Source: Oscillospiraceae bacterium (GTDB taxonomy: Bacteria; Bacillota_A; Clostridia; Oscillospirales; WRJC01). From it: 64,000 nucleotides of DNA. Shown piece by piece: positions 16,318 through 24,384 of this stretch. A program made the position numbers and the translations under genes. Below the pieces are notes generated by a model. It was not told where the DNA came from. It saw only the letters and a list, made by a program, of their open reading frames with translations, and made no database searches. Position 1 is the first letter of the stretch, and each line of letters begins with the position of its first letter. Location: NCBI GenBank assembly GCA_009782405.1, contig WRJC01000004.1, positions 54,643 through 118,642 on the forward strand, given 5' to 3'.

Positions 16318-17608
16318 CAAAAGCTCCGGCAAGCCGCTTTATGCGCAGATTTGCGAAATACTCGCCGAAGAAATAAAAAGCGGCGTTTACGACGCTGCGG
16401 GAAAACTCCCCGGGGAGCGCCGGCTAAAAGAACGTTTCGGGGTCGAGCGCAACACAGTCAGGCAGTCCATAGACAACCTCTCAAAGCTCGGGCTCGTGGC
16501 AAAAATTCCGGGCTACGGCACGAAAATAGCGGGGCTCGGCAATGAGGGGAAATACGGCTATGCGCAAATCTGCGAAATGCTCGAAAGGGAAATAAAAAGC
16601 GGGCTCTACGACGCCCCCGGGAAGCTTCCCGGGGAGCGCCGTCTCCAGGAACGCTTCGGCGCCGAACGCGAAACCGTGCGTACCGCCGTCAAGATCCTGG
16701 CAGACAAAAAAATCGTGGCGAAAGTCCCCGGATACGGAACGAAAATAGCCAAAACAAATCAATTCGGCCCCGACGGCAAAAACATATTGTTTGTAACCAA
16801 AAAAGATTATCTTAGCGGCAAAAACGGCGAATATTTTAATTTGCAACTGTTGGAAAAGTTCATAAAAGCTTTTCTCGTTTCGGGGTTCAACATAAATTTT
16901 ACCGCAGCAGGCGACCGTTTCAACCTCGCAGAAACTGCGAAAAACGCGCGCGCGGCGGCGGTCATATTCGAGGGCTGCAACAAAGATTCGCTGTATGCCA
17001 AAGCAAAAAGCTTGAATATTCCTTGCGTTTCGGTCAACCACTACACATCCATGCTGACCAGCATAACAAGCAACAATTTCGATGCCGCTTACGACGTGGC
17101 GAAAACGCTCGTCGAAGCGGGGCACAAAAACATCGCTTTTGTAACCGGCAGAGACGATTGCCGGACGACCGCCGAAAGGCTTGGCGGGGTTCAAAGCTAT
17201 TACGCGGAACACAAGCTGCATCTCGACAAAAAATATGTCATTTCGGGCCGGTGGCATTTCGCCTCCGGTTATGAAGCGGGCGAAAAAATCCTGTCGATGC
17301 CGCCGGATGAACGCCCTACGGCCGTATTCGCCTTCAACGACGACATGGCGTTTGGCTGTTTGAGCTGTTTTGAAAACCACAAAATCCATGTCCCGGAAAA
17401 TATAAGCCTGGCGGGTTTCGACAGGAGCGAAAAATATGCTGCTTTGTACCGCCCGATCACCACAGTCGACTCAAACATCGACGCGATAGCGGATTGCGCG
17501 TATTGGTACCTCAAAAGCCGCATCGAAAACACCGCCCCGGCCGCTTGTTTCAAAATCCAGGTCGATACCTCCATCATAGATAACGGGACAGTAAAAAAAA
17601 CGAACTAA
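16310..17608 (+). CDS. Transcription regulator with two tandem GntR domains and a LacI-type sensor
   Basis: 432 aa. Residues about 8-75 and 81-148 are two copies of the GntR winged helix (YAQICE...KLPGERRL.ERFG.ER.TVR...PGYGTKIA), repeating with a 73-residue (219-bp) period that is also clear in the DNA. Residues about 160-430 are a periplasmic-binding-protein-like sugar sensor of the LacI/GalR type (NNFDAAYDVAKTLVEAGHKNIAF, AVFAFNDDMAFGC). Usual members of this GntR-LacI hybrid class, such as AraR, have a single GntR domain. It overlaps fucU-like by 8 bp and probably controls the TATACCGGT sites at 14567 and 14724. Confidence 0.9.
   Translation: MLDKSSGKPLYAQICEILAEEIKSGVYDAAGKLPGERRLKERFGVERNTVRQSIDNLSKLGLVAKIPGYGTKIAGLGNEGKYGYAQICEMLEREIKSGLYDAPGKLPGERRLQERFGAERETVRTAVKILADKKIVAKVPGYGTKIAKTNQFGPDGKNILFVTKKDYLSGKNGEYFNLQLLEKFIKAFLVSGFNINFTAAGDRFNLAETAKNARAAAVIFEGCNKDSLYAKAKSLNIPCVSVNHYTSMLTSITSNNFDAAYDVAKTLVEAGHKNIAFVTGRDDCRTTAERLGGVQSYYAEHKLHLDKKYVISGRWHFASGYEAGEKILSMPPDERPTAVFAFNDDMAFGCLSCFENHKIHVPENISLAGFDRSEKYAALYRPITTVDSNIDAIADCAYWYLKSRIENTAPAACFKIQVDTSIIDNGTVKKTN
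16342..16762 (+). repeat. Internal tandem duplication encoding two GntR domains
   Basis: Two direct copies, about 16342-16543 and 16561-16762, offset 219 bp and in frame. Long blocks such as GAAATAAAAAGCGG and GGGGAGCGCCG are retained in both, so the duplication looks fairly recent or constrained. Confidence 0.85.
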
Positions 17609-17641
17609 AAATCGACAACGCGGATTTGTCCCTTTAAACGA

Positions 17642-18562
17642 TCAGGAAAAAAAGCCGGGCAAATCGCCGAGCGACAGCTGGCTTTTTACGCCCCCTGCTT
17701 TCGCCGCGCTGGCCGATCCGCAGAAAATGGCGGATCTGAGGCATTTTTCCAATTTTGCCCCATGCAGGTAGGAATATATGAATCCGGCGTCAAAATTGTC
17801 CCCTGCCCCGATGGTGTCGATGACTTTCACCTCGGGCGCGGGAAGTTTTATCCGCTCTCCGCCGCTTTCGGCAATTCCGCCCCCCGCCCCGAGTTTTACG
17901 GCGACAACCGGAACCTTGCCCGCAAAATATTTTAAAGCCCCGTCCAAATCAAAACAGCCCGAAAGCAGCAGCGCCTCGCTGAGGTTCGGAAAAATTATGT
18001 CGGTGCAGGACAAAATTTCGCCGGGCAAAATCCATTTTTCCGACGGATCCCAGTTTGTGTCAAGGCTTGTCGTGAGCCCGAAACTTTTGGCTTTGCGCAA
18101 TATGCCGGGTAATGCTTCCCTGATTTTATCTAACAGGTAATAGCTTCCAATGTGCAAATGCCTCGCCGACTGCAACAGTTCGTCCGCGATGTGTTTTGGG
18201 CCGAATGCCCCGATCGAACCCGAATACGTCAGTATCGAGCGGTCGTCGCCTTTTCGTTTTAGATGAAGCCCGAGCCCGGTTTGCACGTCGGTTTCGGTTA
18301 TGATGTTCGATGTGTCAACCCCCGATTCCGCCAATGTTTTTTTGACCATGTCGCCGAATATGTCGTCGCCGACAACGCCAAGTCCCGCCGTTTTCAGCCC
18401 CAGCTTGGCGCACTGGCACGCAAATATGCAGGCCGACCCCCCCATGTCCAAGGCAAACGAATTTACATATTGTTCCTTTTGCCCGAATTCGGGGATTACA
18501 TCCCCCAAATCCACGACAAGGTCGGCGCAGGTATCCAAAATCGTCAATATATCGTATTTCAT
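17642..18562 (-). CDS. PfkB family carbohydrate kinase
   Basis: 306 aa ribokinase-fold kinase. It has the glycine-rich N-terminal region (ALDMGGSACIFACQCAKLGL), the substrate lid, and the C-terminal signature DTIGAGDNFDAGF, where the Asp is the catalytic base and the GAGD forms the anion hole. It lies 9 bp downstream of a SIS-domain gene and shares its promoter. A PfkB kinase with a SIS protein resembles the FrlD/FrlB fructosamine pair, or a 2-keto-sugar kinase with an isomerase. The sugar is not identifiable. Confidence 0.88.
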   Translation of the reverse strand: MKYDILTILDTCADLVVDLGDVIPEFGQKEQYVNSFALDMGGSACIFACQCAKLGLKTAGLGVVGDDIFGDMVKKTLAESGVDTSNIITETDVQTGLGLHLKRKGDDRSILTYSGSIGAFGPKHIADELLQSARHLHIGSYYLLDKIREALPGILRKAKSFGLTTSLDTNWDPSEKWILPGEILSCTDIIFPNLSEALLLSGCFDLDGALKYFAGKVPVVAVKLGAGGGIAESGGERIKLPAPEVKVIDTIGAGDNFDAGFIYSYLHGAKLEKCLRSAIFCGSASAAKAGGVKSQLSLGDLPGFFS

Positions 18563-18571
18563 ATTTTTTTC

Positions 18572-19612
18572 CTAATATATTATGTAGGGCACAAGGTTTC
18601 CGGGGTTGTCGGGGTCTTTTTTTTGCGAGAGGGCAAAATGGTATGCAAACGACTGCATCACGAAAGCAAAATGCAGCGCGACGATTTCCTTTTCATAATC
18701 GCCGCCAAGCGAAAACGCATAATCCGCCCAGTCAGCCGATAATGGCGCCACAGCGTATACTTTCGCGCCCGATGCGCGTATTTCTTCCGCTATTTTTCGC
18801 TCATGGGCCAAATGGCCTCCGGAACATATGAATGCCGCGGTGCCGGGCTTTGCAGTGACGATCGGGCCGTGGCGGTATTCGAGCAGCTGGAAATAATTTG
18901 CGTCGAACTGCGCCATCTCGATGACTATATATGCGCCCTCGACTGTCACGCCGTATTGCAGCCCGCTTCCGAGCGTCACGATCGACTTCACTTTTGAAGC
19001 GTCTGCGATTTCGCGTATTTTCGCCTCGTGCCCCAAATACAAAGAAGGCGCAACTTTCAGGTATTCCCGAAAGTTTTCGACAAACGGCCTGTCGCCTCCC
19101 ACAAGCGCCGCCATTATGGCGCACGCCGCGTACAAGTTGGAAAACGAGCGCGTCTGGCAGACGGATTTTTCATTTGCCCAATCTATATTTAAAGCGAGAT
19201 CGGATTTTTTTGCGAGTTCGTTGTCGGCGTATTCGACGATTGACAGCACCCGGCTGTTCGGGTACATCGATTTCAGCACATCGACCGCATCCAAAAGTTC
19301 CTGCGTGCGCCCGGATCGGGACGGGCAAACAAAAACCGGATTGTCATATGCCCCGCAAAACTCCCCGGGACACAAAACGGCTTCCGAAGCTTTCACGGCA
19401 TACGAACGGCGGCCTGTTTTGAACTTCATCGTTTTATGAGCGGAAAGCGACATCCAGTAACTCGACCCGCACGCCAAAAAAACTATATCTCCATTACTGT
19501 TTCCTCCCGAAAAAAAATCGACGATCCGGTTTTCGTTTTCCAAGATATATTCGAGCGTCTGCCCGAGCGATATGTATTGCTTGTGTATTTCCTCATGCGA
19601 ATAATATTCCAT
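18572..19612 (-). CDS. SIS-domain sugar isomerase / deglycase (AgaS/FrlB/GlmS-C-like)
   Basis: 346 aa from the ATG at 19612, chosen because GGGGGAA precedes it; the frame extends 23 codons further without a ribosome binding site. Two SIS domains: the first has ACGSSYWMSLSAH and CPSRSGRTQELLDA (phosphosugar loop), the second LLEYRHGPI, with the Glu/His pair used for ring opening and isomerisation in GlmS-type enzymes. The C-terminus KKDPDNPGNLVPYI matches AgaS/FrlB relatives. No glutaminase domain. It probably deaminates or deglycates a 6-phospho sugar made by the PfkB kinase. Confidence 0.8.
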   Translation of the reverse strand: MEYYSHEEIHKQYISLGQTLEYILENENRIVDFFSGGNSNGDIVFLACGSSYWMSLSAHKTMKFKTGRRSYAVKASEAVLCPGEFCGAYDNPVFVCPSRSGRTQELLDAVDVLKSMYPNSRVLSIVEYADNELAKKSDLALNIDWANEKSVCQTRSFSNLYAACAIMAALVGGDRPFVENFREYLKVAPSLYLGHEAKIREIADASKVKSIVTLGSGLQYGVTVEGAYIVIEMAQFDANYFQLLEYRHGPIVTAKPGTAAFICSGGHLAHERKIAEEIRASGAKVYAVAPLSADWADYAFSLGGDYEKEIVALHFAFVMQSFAYHFALSQKKDPDNPGNLVPYIIY

Positions 19613-19663
19613 AAAATTCCCCCAATATATATGCAAATTTTTAAAATTATCATCGATGGCGAC

Positions 19664-19692
19664 ACTATACGCCAATTTCAAAAAAAAGTCAA
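19664..19692 (-). promoter_or_regulatory. Promoter of the SIS/PfkB operon
   Basis: Minus strand TTGACT (19687-19692), 17-bp spacer, TATAGT (19664-19669). The -35 box overlaps the stop codon of the upstream methyltransferase gene. Confidence 0.65.
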
Positions 19693-20783
19693 GTTGTATT
19701 TTTCACGGCAAAAACATACACGCGCTCCATTCGTCCCGCCAATCTGTTTTTTCGCAGCATGCTTTTGGTTTCCGCGATTTTCAGGCCGTTTCCCTCGATC
19801 AAAGAATTCAAATTGTCCATGCTGCCCTCGCCATTCGCCTGTGAAATGTCGGAATACTGCAGCAATATCGCACCGTCTTCGGAAAGGCGCGTTTTTGCCT
19901 GACTGAAAAAATCGCCGATCACTTTGTAGCCCGGGTCATAGATGGCCGCCTCATAGATATTTTTCGGCTCGCCTTTCATCCAAGGGGCGTTGAAAATGAC
20001 CATGTCGAATTCTCCCTGTATTTCGCCGAACAAATCCGAACATATGACATTGGCGGAAACGCCGCCCGGATTGTTTTTCGCTATATTCTCCTTTGCGCAT
20101 TTCACGGCTTTGGGGTTTATGTCGGCCGCCGTGACTGATTTCGCCCCCAGCTTGGCGGCGAGGATCGCCAGTATGCCCGTGCCCGTGCCTATGTCGATTA
20201 CGTTTTTGCCTTCGATGTAGTTTCCAAAATGCAGCAACATTTCAGGGACGCTTTTGTCAAAGGGCACATAGACAGATGGCGCTATATGTATCTTCGCGTC
20301 GATGAAATCAAAATATATCCCCTCTTTTGCCCTCTCCATATCCGTCAATATCCGCATATAGCGCCTTGCGGGAAGCAGGTAAATTTGGTCGCCGGTTTCT
20401 TCCGGCAGCCAATCCGCAATTTCTTTTTCTCCGCTTCCGGACAAAAGAAGCATTTTGTTTTTTTCGAACAAAAAATTCAGCCTATGCACTTTGAATCTCT
20501 TTATCGCGGCGCAGTTTGGCGACAGGTCAAATGACTTGTAGTAATCCAAATCTTCGATTTCGAAGAGGTCGTTTTCGTAATGGTGCACATACCAGAGAAT
20601 CGACTCCGCCTTTTTGTAATCGCCCGCGAGCGCGATTGTTTTGTTTTTTTTGATTTTGGAAAATATTTCGCTCGGACTGGTTTTGGTTTCGCATATTTCA
20701 AAACCTGCGGATGTGCGGTAAATGTCGTGGAATTCGTCAAACAAAGCCACATTTCCGACTCCGTCCATATTTGTCGTTTTCAC
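19689..20783 (-). CDS. Class I SAM-dependent methyltransferase (PrmA/PrmC-like)
   Basis: 364 aa from a GTG at 20783, supported by AGGGGGGCGC upstream; further in-frame ATGs lack a site. The C-terminal half is a Rossmann methyltransferase: VIDIGTGTGILAILAAKLG (SAM-binding motif I), ADINPKAV (acidic ribose-binding motif), and IFNAPWMKG, which occupies the place of the NPPY motif of glutamine- or base-N-methyltransferases. The N-terminal 170 residues are a separate, unrecognised domain. The target could be a protein or nucleic acid. Confidence 0.75.
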   Translation of the reverse strand: MKTTNMDGVGNVALFDEFHDIYRTSAGFEICETKTSPSEIFSKIKKNKTIALAGDYKKAESILWYVHHYENDLFEIEDLDYYKSFDLSPNCAAIKRFKVHRLNFLFEKNKMLLLSGSGEKEIADWLPEETGDQIYLLPARRYMRILTDMERAKEGIYFDFIDAKIHIAPSVYVPFDKSVPEMLLHFGNYIEGKNVIDIGTGTGILAILAAKLGAKSVTAADINPKAVKCAKENIAKNNPGGVSANVICSDLFGEIQGEFDMVIFNAPWMKGEPKNIYEAAIYDPGYKVIGDFFSQAKTRLSEDGAILLQYSDISQANGEGSMDNLNSLIEGNGLKIAETKSMLRKNRLAGRMERVYVFAVKNTT

Positions 20784-20838
20784 TTTCGCGCCCCCCTGAA
20801 ATTCCATTTGGCAGCTTTCCGCGTTTTGCCCGAATACC

Positions 20839-20867
20839 ATGATAACACATATCGGGCCGAAATGCAA
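20839..20867 (-). promoter_or_regulatory. Promoter of the methyltransferase gene
   Basis: Minus strand TTGCAT (20862-20867), 17-bp spacer, TATCAT (20839-20844), about 55 bp upstream of the GTG start. Confidence 0.6.
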
Positions 20868-20914
20868 GTTTTTTGCGAAATAAATAATATTTTGCCGAAA
20901 TTCATCGCGCCCGC

Positions 20915-20978
20915 GTTTTATAAAAAACGCTTTACAAAAGCAAAAATATGTGGTAAAATATCTCTCACGGGGCGAAAA
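20915..20978 (+). repeat. 64-bp promoter repeat, copy A
   Basis: Identical to 29282-29345 except at 20970 (G versus A). It contains a full sigma-A promoter, TTTACA (20931-20936), 17 bp, TAAAAT (20954-20959). Copy B drives glutamine synthetase; copy A reads into a gene remnant, so it looks like a promoter without a functional gene. Confidence 0.9.
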
Positions 20979-21144
20979 GCGCTACAACGACGAGGCCCAC
21001 GGGCAGCTTTTGGGGCACATGGAGAGAAAAAACGCTGCGAGGGGGTATCTACTGACGTTCGACTTCCGGAGGGGCGCGGGCAAAACGCGCAGGGCCGAAT
21101 GGCTCGATTTCGGTGGCAAAATGATTTTTGATGTGGTTGTCTAA
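20950..21144 (+). pseudogene. Remnant of an AAA-ATPase / PD-(D/E)XK protein (C-terminal end)
   Basis: A 64-codon open frame beginning at a GTG inside the 64-bp promoter repeat. From RGEKRYNDEAHGQLLGHME onward it matches my recollection of the C-terminal end of AAA-ATPases with a PD-(D/E)XK nuclease-like tail: GEKYN, an alpha helix with QL-x-x-Y/HM, GYLLTFDF, and a final KMIFDVVV. The ATPase part is missing. Homology begins within a few bp of the end of the promoter repeat, so a deletion or recombination joint is likely there. A functional small protein is possible but unlikely. Confidence 0.6.
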
Positions 21145-21188
21145 TGAAAATATGCCGGGGCTATAGCAAACATTGCCGAGCCGTTTTG

Positions 21189-22181
21189 TCACAAACCCGA
21201 TATACCCAAGCGCAATATCGTTTCATGAGAAATCAAATCCGTATCAAAAAAATGATTTTGCCCCATTATCTGTTTCGCCTTTTTTGTCGCGCCCTCGAAA
21301 TTGCCGGCTTTTGCCGCTTCCGCGACCTGCGCGAAATACAGATTTGAATGCAGTTCGACCAATGTGAGTTTTTTCCCGCCGCAGCGAATGTATCCGTCTA
21401 AAAATGCATCTGTGAACGAAACGTCGCTTGCATGGTGCATAATGGCCGCTATGTCCCATGCGCAGTTCCCGATGTGCCCCGATTTGCATTCGTTTTGCCA
21501 ATTTGAGTTGCCGACGTCCCAAGCCATGAATTTGCGCTCTTTGAGCCGCAGGGTACCGTCCGAACGATAGCGCTCGATTGTTTTCATGAACTCCAATGCG
21601 GAAAGCATATCGCTTTTGCCCTCGCAATCCACCTTTTTTTCACGCACCAAATCTATGGCCCATTGCGCGTCGCGCAAAGGCAGATCGCAAAAGTCGAAAT
21701 CGAACGAATGGATATAGGCTACGCATTCGGCGATTTCAGCGGCGTTTTTGTTTCTTTCGGCGGCAGAGAGCGTTTTCAGCTTGTTCAAGCTGAAGTTTAT
21801 TTCGCGTTCGGTGTTTTTATTGTATGATGTTGTTTTCGATTTATAGCCCCCCAATCTATAAAATACTGACCATTCCGCAATCGTAATTTTTCTATGCGGT
21901 TCATTTTCTATATAATAATTATCCATGTTAAATTTTTCTTTTACACATATAAACATGAACATTATTGCTAAAACGCATACACTTACAGATATCCATAAAA
22001 GCATTGTTTTATATGAATTTATACCAAAATATCCATCGAATCCCATAAAAATTTGATAAAACGCCATGATTACGATAAATAATGCTGAGGCTATTTTCGC
22101 AATAATTCCATTTAAGATTTTGTTGTTTTTTTCTTCTTTCAAAAGTTGGCGCTTTGTATAATCCATTTTTACCATATTCAT
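21189..22181 (-). CDS. Membrane protein with soluble domain of unknown function (APH-fold-like?)
   Basis: 330 aa. Two predicted transmembrane helices near the N-terminus (about residues 25-50 and 58-80) followed by a cytoplasmic domain of about 240 residues. The domain ends with KFMAWDVGNSN and GNCAWDIAAIMHH and then FLDGYIRCGG, an order recalling the C-terminal lobe of aminoglycoside/choline kinases (HGDxxxxN, then DPAWDLA, then FLxGY), but the catalytic HGD is absent. I regard that as weak. It is the last gene of the minus-strand accessory run; codon use is more AT-rich at the start. Function unknown. Confidence 0.6.
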   Translation of the reverse strand: MNMVKMDYTKRQLLKEEKNNKILNGIIAKIASALFIVIMAFYQIFMGFDGYFGINSYKTMLLWISVSVCVLAIMFMFICVKEKFNMDNYYIENEPHRKITIAEWSVFYRLGGYKSKTTSYNKNTEREINFSLNKLKTLSAAERNKNAAEIAECVAYIHSFDFDFCDLPLRDAQWAIDLVREKKVDCEGKSDMLSALEFMKTIERYRSDGTLRLKERKFMAWDVGNSNWQNECKSGHIGNCAWDIAAIMHHASDVSFTDAFLDGYIRCGGKKLTLVELHSNLYFAQVAEAAKAGNFEGATKKAKQIMGQNHFFDTDLISHETILRLGISGL

Positions 22182-22327
22182 ATATCCTTTTATTTTAGTT
22201 ATTTTGCAATTTTTGAAATATCATTTGCAAGATAAAATCAATTCGAAAACGAGTTTTTACAATAACGGCATTTTGTATGCGGCCAATCGCCAAATAGCTA
22301 TAATTTTCATTTTTGTTAAAATATAAT

Positions 22328-22876
22328 TTAAATCATATCTCTTTTCTTTTTAAATGCGCTTTCAAAATTGTCTATAAGTATCACCGCTTTGTCCACGCAC
22401 GAACCAATCTCAAGCATAAAATTCAAACCATTTTTCGGCGATACAATGATCGTTTTATATCTTCTGCGTTTTCTCGTGTCCATGTAAGTGATTTTATATG
22501 AACCGAATGATTCCTCGTAGATGTGCAAGCCGAAACCCTTGAAGGTCATTAATGTGGCTTTTTCTATTGCCGTAATCATATGCAAAGGAATTTCTACGCA
22601 AGGGTATAATATGCTTTTTACAACTAATAATTTGTCATTGACAATGTATCGATGGTGCATCAAATCCGGAAGAATAATCAAGTATGCTAAAAGCAAAAAA
22701 ACAAAAAAAATCAATGAATCAAAAATCCAATTATAATTTTTCCCATACCCGTCACCCGATCCCATAGAGCAAATCCTTATTATTATCGAGTTGCAAAATA
22801 TAAACAACAACCACATCCACCAATGTCTTTTGACTTTAAATTCTTTTTGTTTTATCGAATAATTTGTTTTTTTCAT
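22328..22876 (-). CDS. Small membrane protein with bacterial PH-like domain
   Basis: 182 aa from the ATG at 22876 behind GAGGGC. Two transmembrane helices (about residues 20-38 and 52-75), then a basic domain of about 100 residues. The YIVNDKLLVVKS... to VSPKNGLNFMLEI region resembles bacterial PH domains, which often end with SPKDxxxFIExI. Such proteins are common in Firmicutes and mostly of unknown role. It follows the cysteine-rich gene at 23065-23529. Confidence 0.6.
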   Translation of the reverse strand: MKKTNYSIKQKEFKVKRHWWMWLLFIFCNSIIIRICSMGSGDGYGKNYNWIFDSLIFFVFLLLAYLIILPDLMHHRYIVNDKLLVVKSILYPCVEIPLHMITAIEKATLMTFKGFGLHIYEESFGSYKITYMDTRKRRRYKTIIVSPKNGLNFMLEIGSCVDKAVILIDNFESAFKKKRDMI

Positions 22877-22933
22877 TTGAAATGCCCTCATCAATTTTAT
22901 GGTTTTTTTCTAATTGAAATATTAGGTTTATTT

Positions 22934-22987
22934 GGGCGACTGTATGAAAAATTGTCAAAAAGCATTTGCATTTTTATACAGTCGCCC
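22934..22987. terminator. Imperfect hairpin after the cysteine-rich gene 1
   Basis: GGGCGACTGTAT (22934-22945) pairs with ATACAGTCGCCC (22976-22987), with further A/T pairing inside. No clear U-tract follows on either strand, so it may be a weak terminator or an mRNA end. It holds the same place behind cysteine-rich gene 1 that the terminator at 25251 holds behind gene 2. Confidence 0.45.
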
Positions 22988-23064
22988 TTAGCCTTTTGTA
23001 CCTTAATGACGATTTTCAAAAATTAAGCCATATCTTATATTTTTTATTGCTAAGCAATTGAATT

Positions 23065-23529
23065 TTAACACATATGGCATAAAGGACATGATCCAGCCCC
23101 TATTATTTTATGGCATTTGGCGCAAATTTGAGTTCCCGGCGCATAACCTGGATGGAGACATTCGGGTATTCCGTTATGTATGGAACAAAGCGTGGGACCG
23201 TCAATTTTTTGATAATATCCACATCCTGCCCTATTACAATATAAGTAAGTATTTGTATAGCAAGGACTACCACTATGATTTGTTTGTGGAGCACCATAAT
23301 TATGGCCATACCATTGACATTCGGTCGAGGCGCGCATTATGATTTCATCTTCTTCATCGTCGTTTGGTTCAGTTTCATCATTTTCCGAATGAATACAATC
23401 ATGGCACTCCGAAAACGCACAAAAATCTTCATCTGCGGCAAATATATTGAAATTCAACGGCAATAACAGCGTAAGTGTTAAAAACAGAAACATCGCTTTT
23501 TTGAGTATTTTTTGTTTTATCAATTGCAT
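23065..23529 (-). CDS. Secreted cysteine-rich protein, paralogue 1
   Basis: 154 aa. Signal peptide (about 31 residues, ending NFNIFAADE), then an acidic segment (NDETEPNDDEEDE), then IIMRASTECQWYGHNYGA, which is nearly identical in the paralogue at 25356. About 15 Cys occur after the signal, in CxxC-like pairs (CNRAGC, CAKC, CPLCHMC), suggesting exported zinc-ribbon or disulfide-bonded folds. I do not recognise a family. The upstream 119 bp is shared with the paralogue at 92% identity. It lies in the agr neighbourhood, so an agr-controlled exported factor is plausible. Confidence 0.75.
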   Translation of the reverse strand: MQLIKQKILKKAMFLFLTLTLLLPLNFNIFAADEDFCAFSECHDCIHSENDETEPNDDEEDEIIMRASTECQWYGHNYGAPQTNHSGSPCYTNTYLYCNRAGCGYYQKIDGPTLCSIHNGIPECLHPGYAPGTQICAKCHKIIGAGSCPLCHMC

Positions 23530-23564
23530 TTTTTATTTACCTCTCTTTTAATACTGTTTTTGTT

Positions 23565-23683
23565 GATTATTACACTCGAAAATTGAATTCTAAAGCTATT
23601 TTCAAATGATTTTATGTAACTTCCACTCGCCAATTTCAATTGGTGATCAGGCAATTATATCAGCGATGGCATAGTTATCGAAA
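23565..23683 (-). repeat. Conserved 119-bp upstream region of cysteine-rich gene 1
   Basis: Aligns without gaps to 25959-26077 (offset 2394, 9 mismatches). It ends about 35 bp before the start codon. On the minus strand it holds GATATAATTG near its upstream end and TAATAAT near its gene-proximal end, with poor -35 boxes, as expected for an activator-dependent promoter. It overlaps the last bases of the zinc-ribbon membrane gene. Confidence 0.85.
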
Positions 23684-24337
23684 AATATTGTTTTGCTTGT
23701 TTGAATATGATTTTTTCATTTGCTCCTTTTCGCGTGTTTGCAAAATATGGTTTTCTGCCGAAGGCACATTGAAATACTTGCCGTCGACCATGTACGCGAC
23801 AATCAACAAAAAACCTTTCACGAGATACGGAAAAATCGAGTAGGTGACTGCGTATATGGTGTTCGTTTCCGGGATGACACTTCTCATGGCATTTATGAAG
23901 GCAACTTCGTTGATTACACTCAACAAGCCCAAAATGGCAATCAACCAGGCATACAATACAAATGCCCATTTTTTTTGTTTGAATATGCTCACGCAAACCC
24001 AAATCTCGAATGCCGCCGCTAATATTGTCAATAAAGAAAGTATTGTTTGGTTTACCCCCGGAATGGAAACGTTGAATATGCTGTTTGAAATTCCCATTAC
24101 TATAGGGAAAAATGTTATTATTGTCCTCATCGCCTCATTGCCTGTAATCGCACCCACCCTTGACAATATCGCGACGATTTCGAGGAAAATCAAAAAGAAA
24201 ACAATCGCAAACAACACAGGTCCTCTTTTTGCCTTGCGCTTTTGCATAAATATTATGCCATCGCCGATGTTGTCGTGCCCACAGTTAAAACATTTTGTGC
24301 CTTTGTTTATGGAGTTGTCACATTTTCTGCATATCAT
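23675..24337 (-). CDS. Membrane protein with N-terminal zinc ribbon
   Basis: 220 aa. N-terminal CRKCDNSINKGTKCFNCG is a rubredoxin-like zinc ribbon with two CxxC pairs. Four or five transmembrane helices follow (about residues 40-62, 70-95, 100-125, 130-150, 165-190), then a basic tail. Common architecture in Firmicutes, no known function. Its 3' end overlaps the promoter region of the next gene. Confidence 0.65.
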   Translation of the reverse strand: MICRKCDNSINKGTKCFNCGHDNIGDGIIFMQKRKAKRGPVLFAIVFFLIFLEIVAILSRVGAITGNEAMRTIITFFPIVMGISNSIFNVSIPGVNQTILSLLTILAAAFEIWVCVSIFKQKKWAFVLYAWLIAILGLLSVINEVAFINAMRSVIPETNTIYAVTYSIFPYLVKGFLLIVAYMVDGKYFNVPSAENHILQTREKEQMKKSYSNKQNNIFR

Positions 24338-24384
24338 GTTTCAAGTCTCCTCTTCTCATTTTACGCCGTTTTTGCAACTGTTTT

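Noticed and set aside
20950..21144. Functional 64-aa protein
   Set aside because: It matches only the tail of a much larger protein and begins inside a promoter repeat, so a remnant is more likely.
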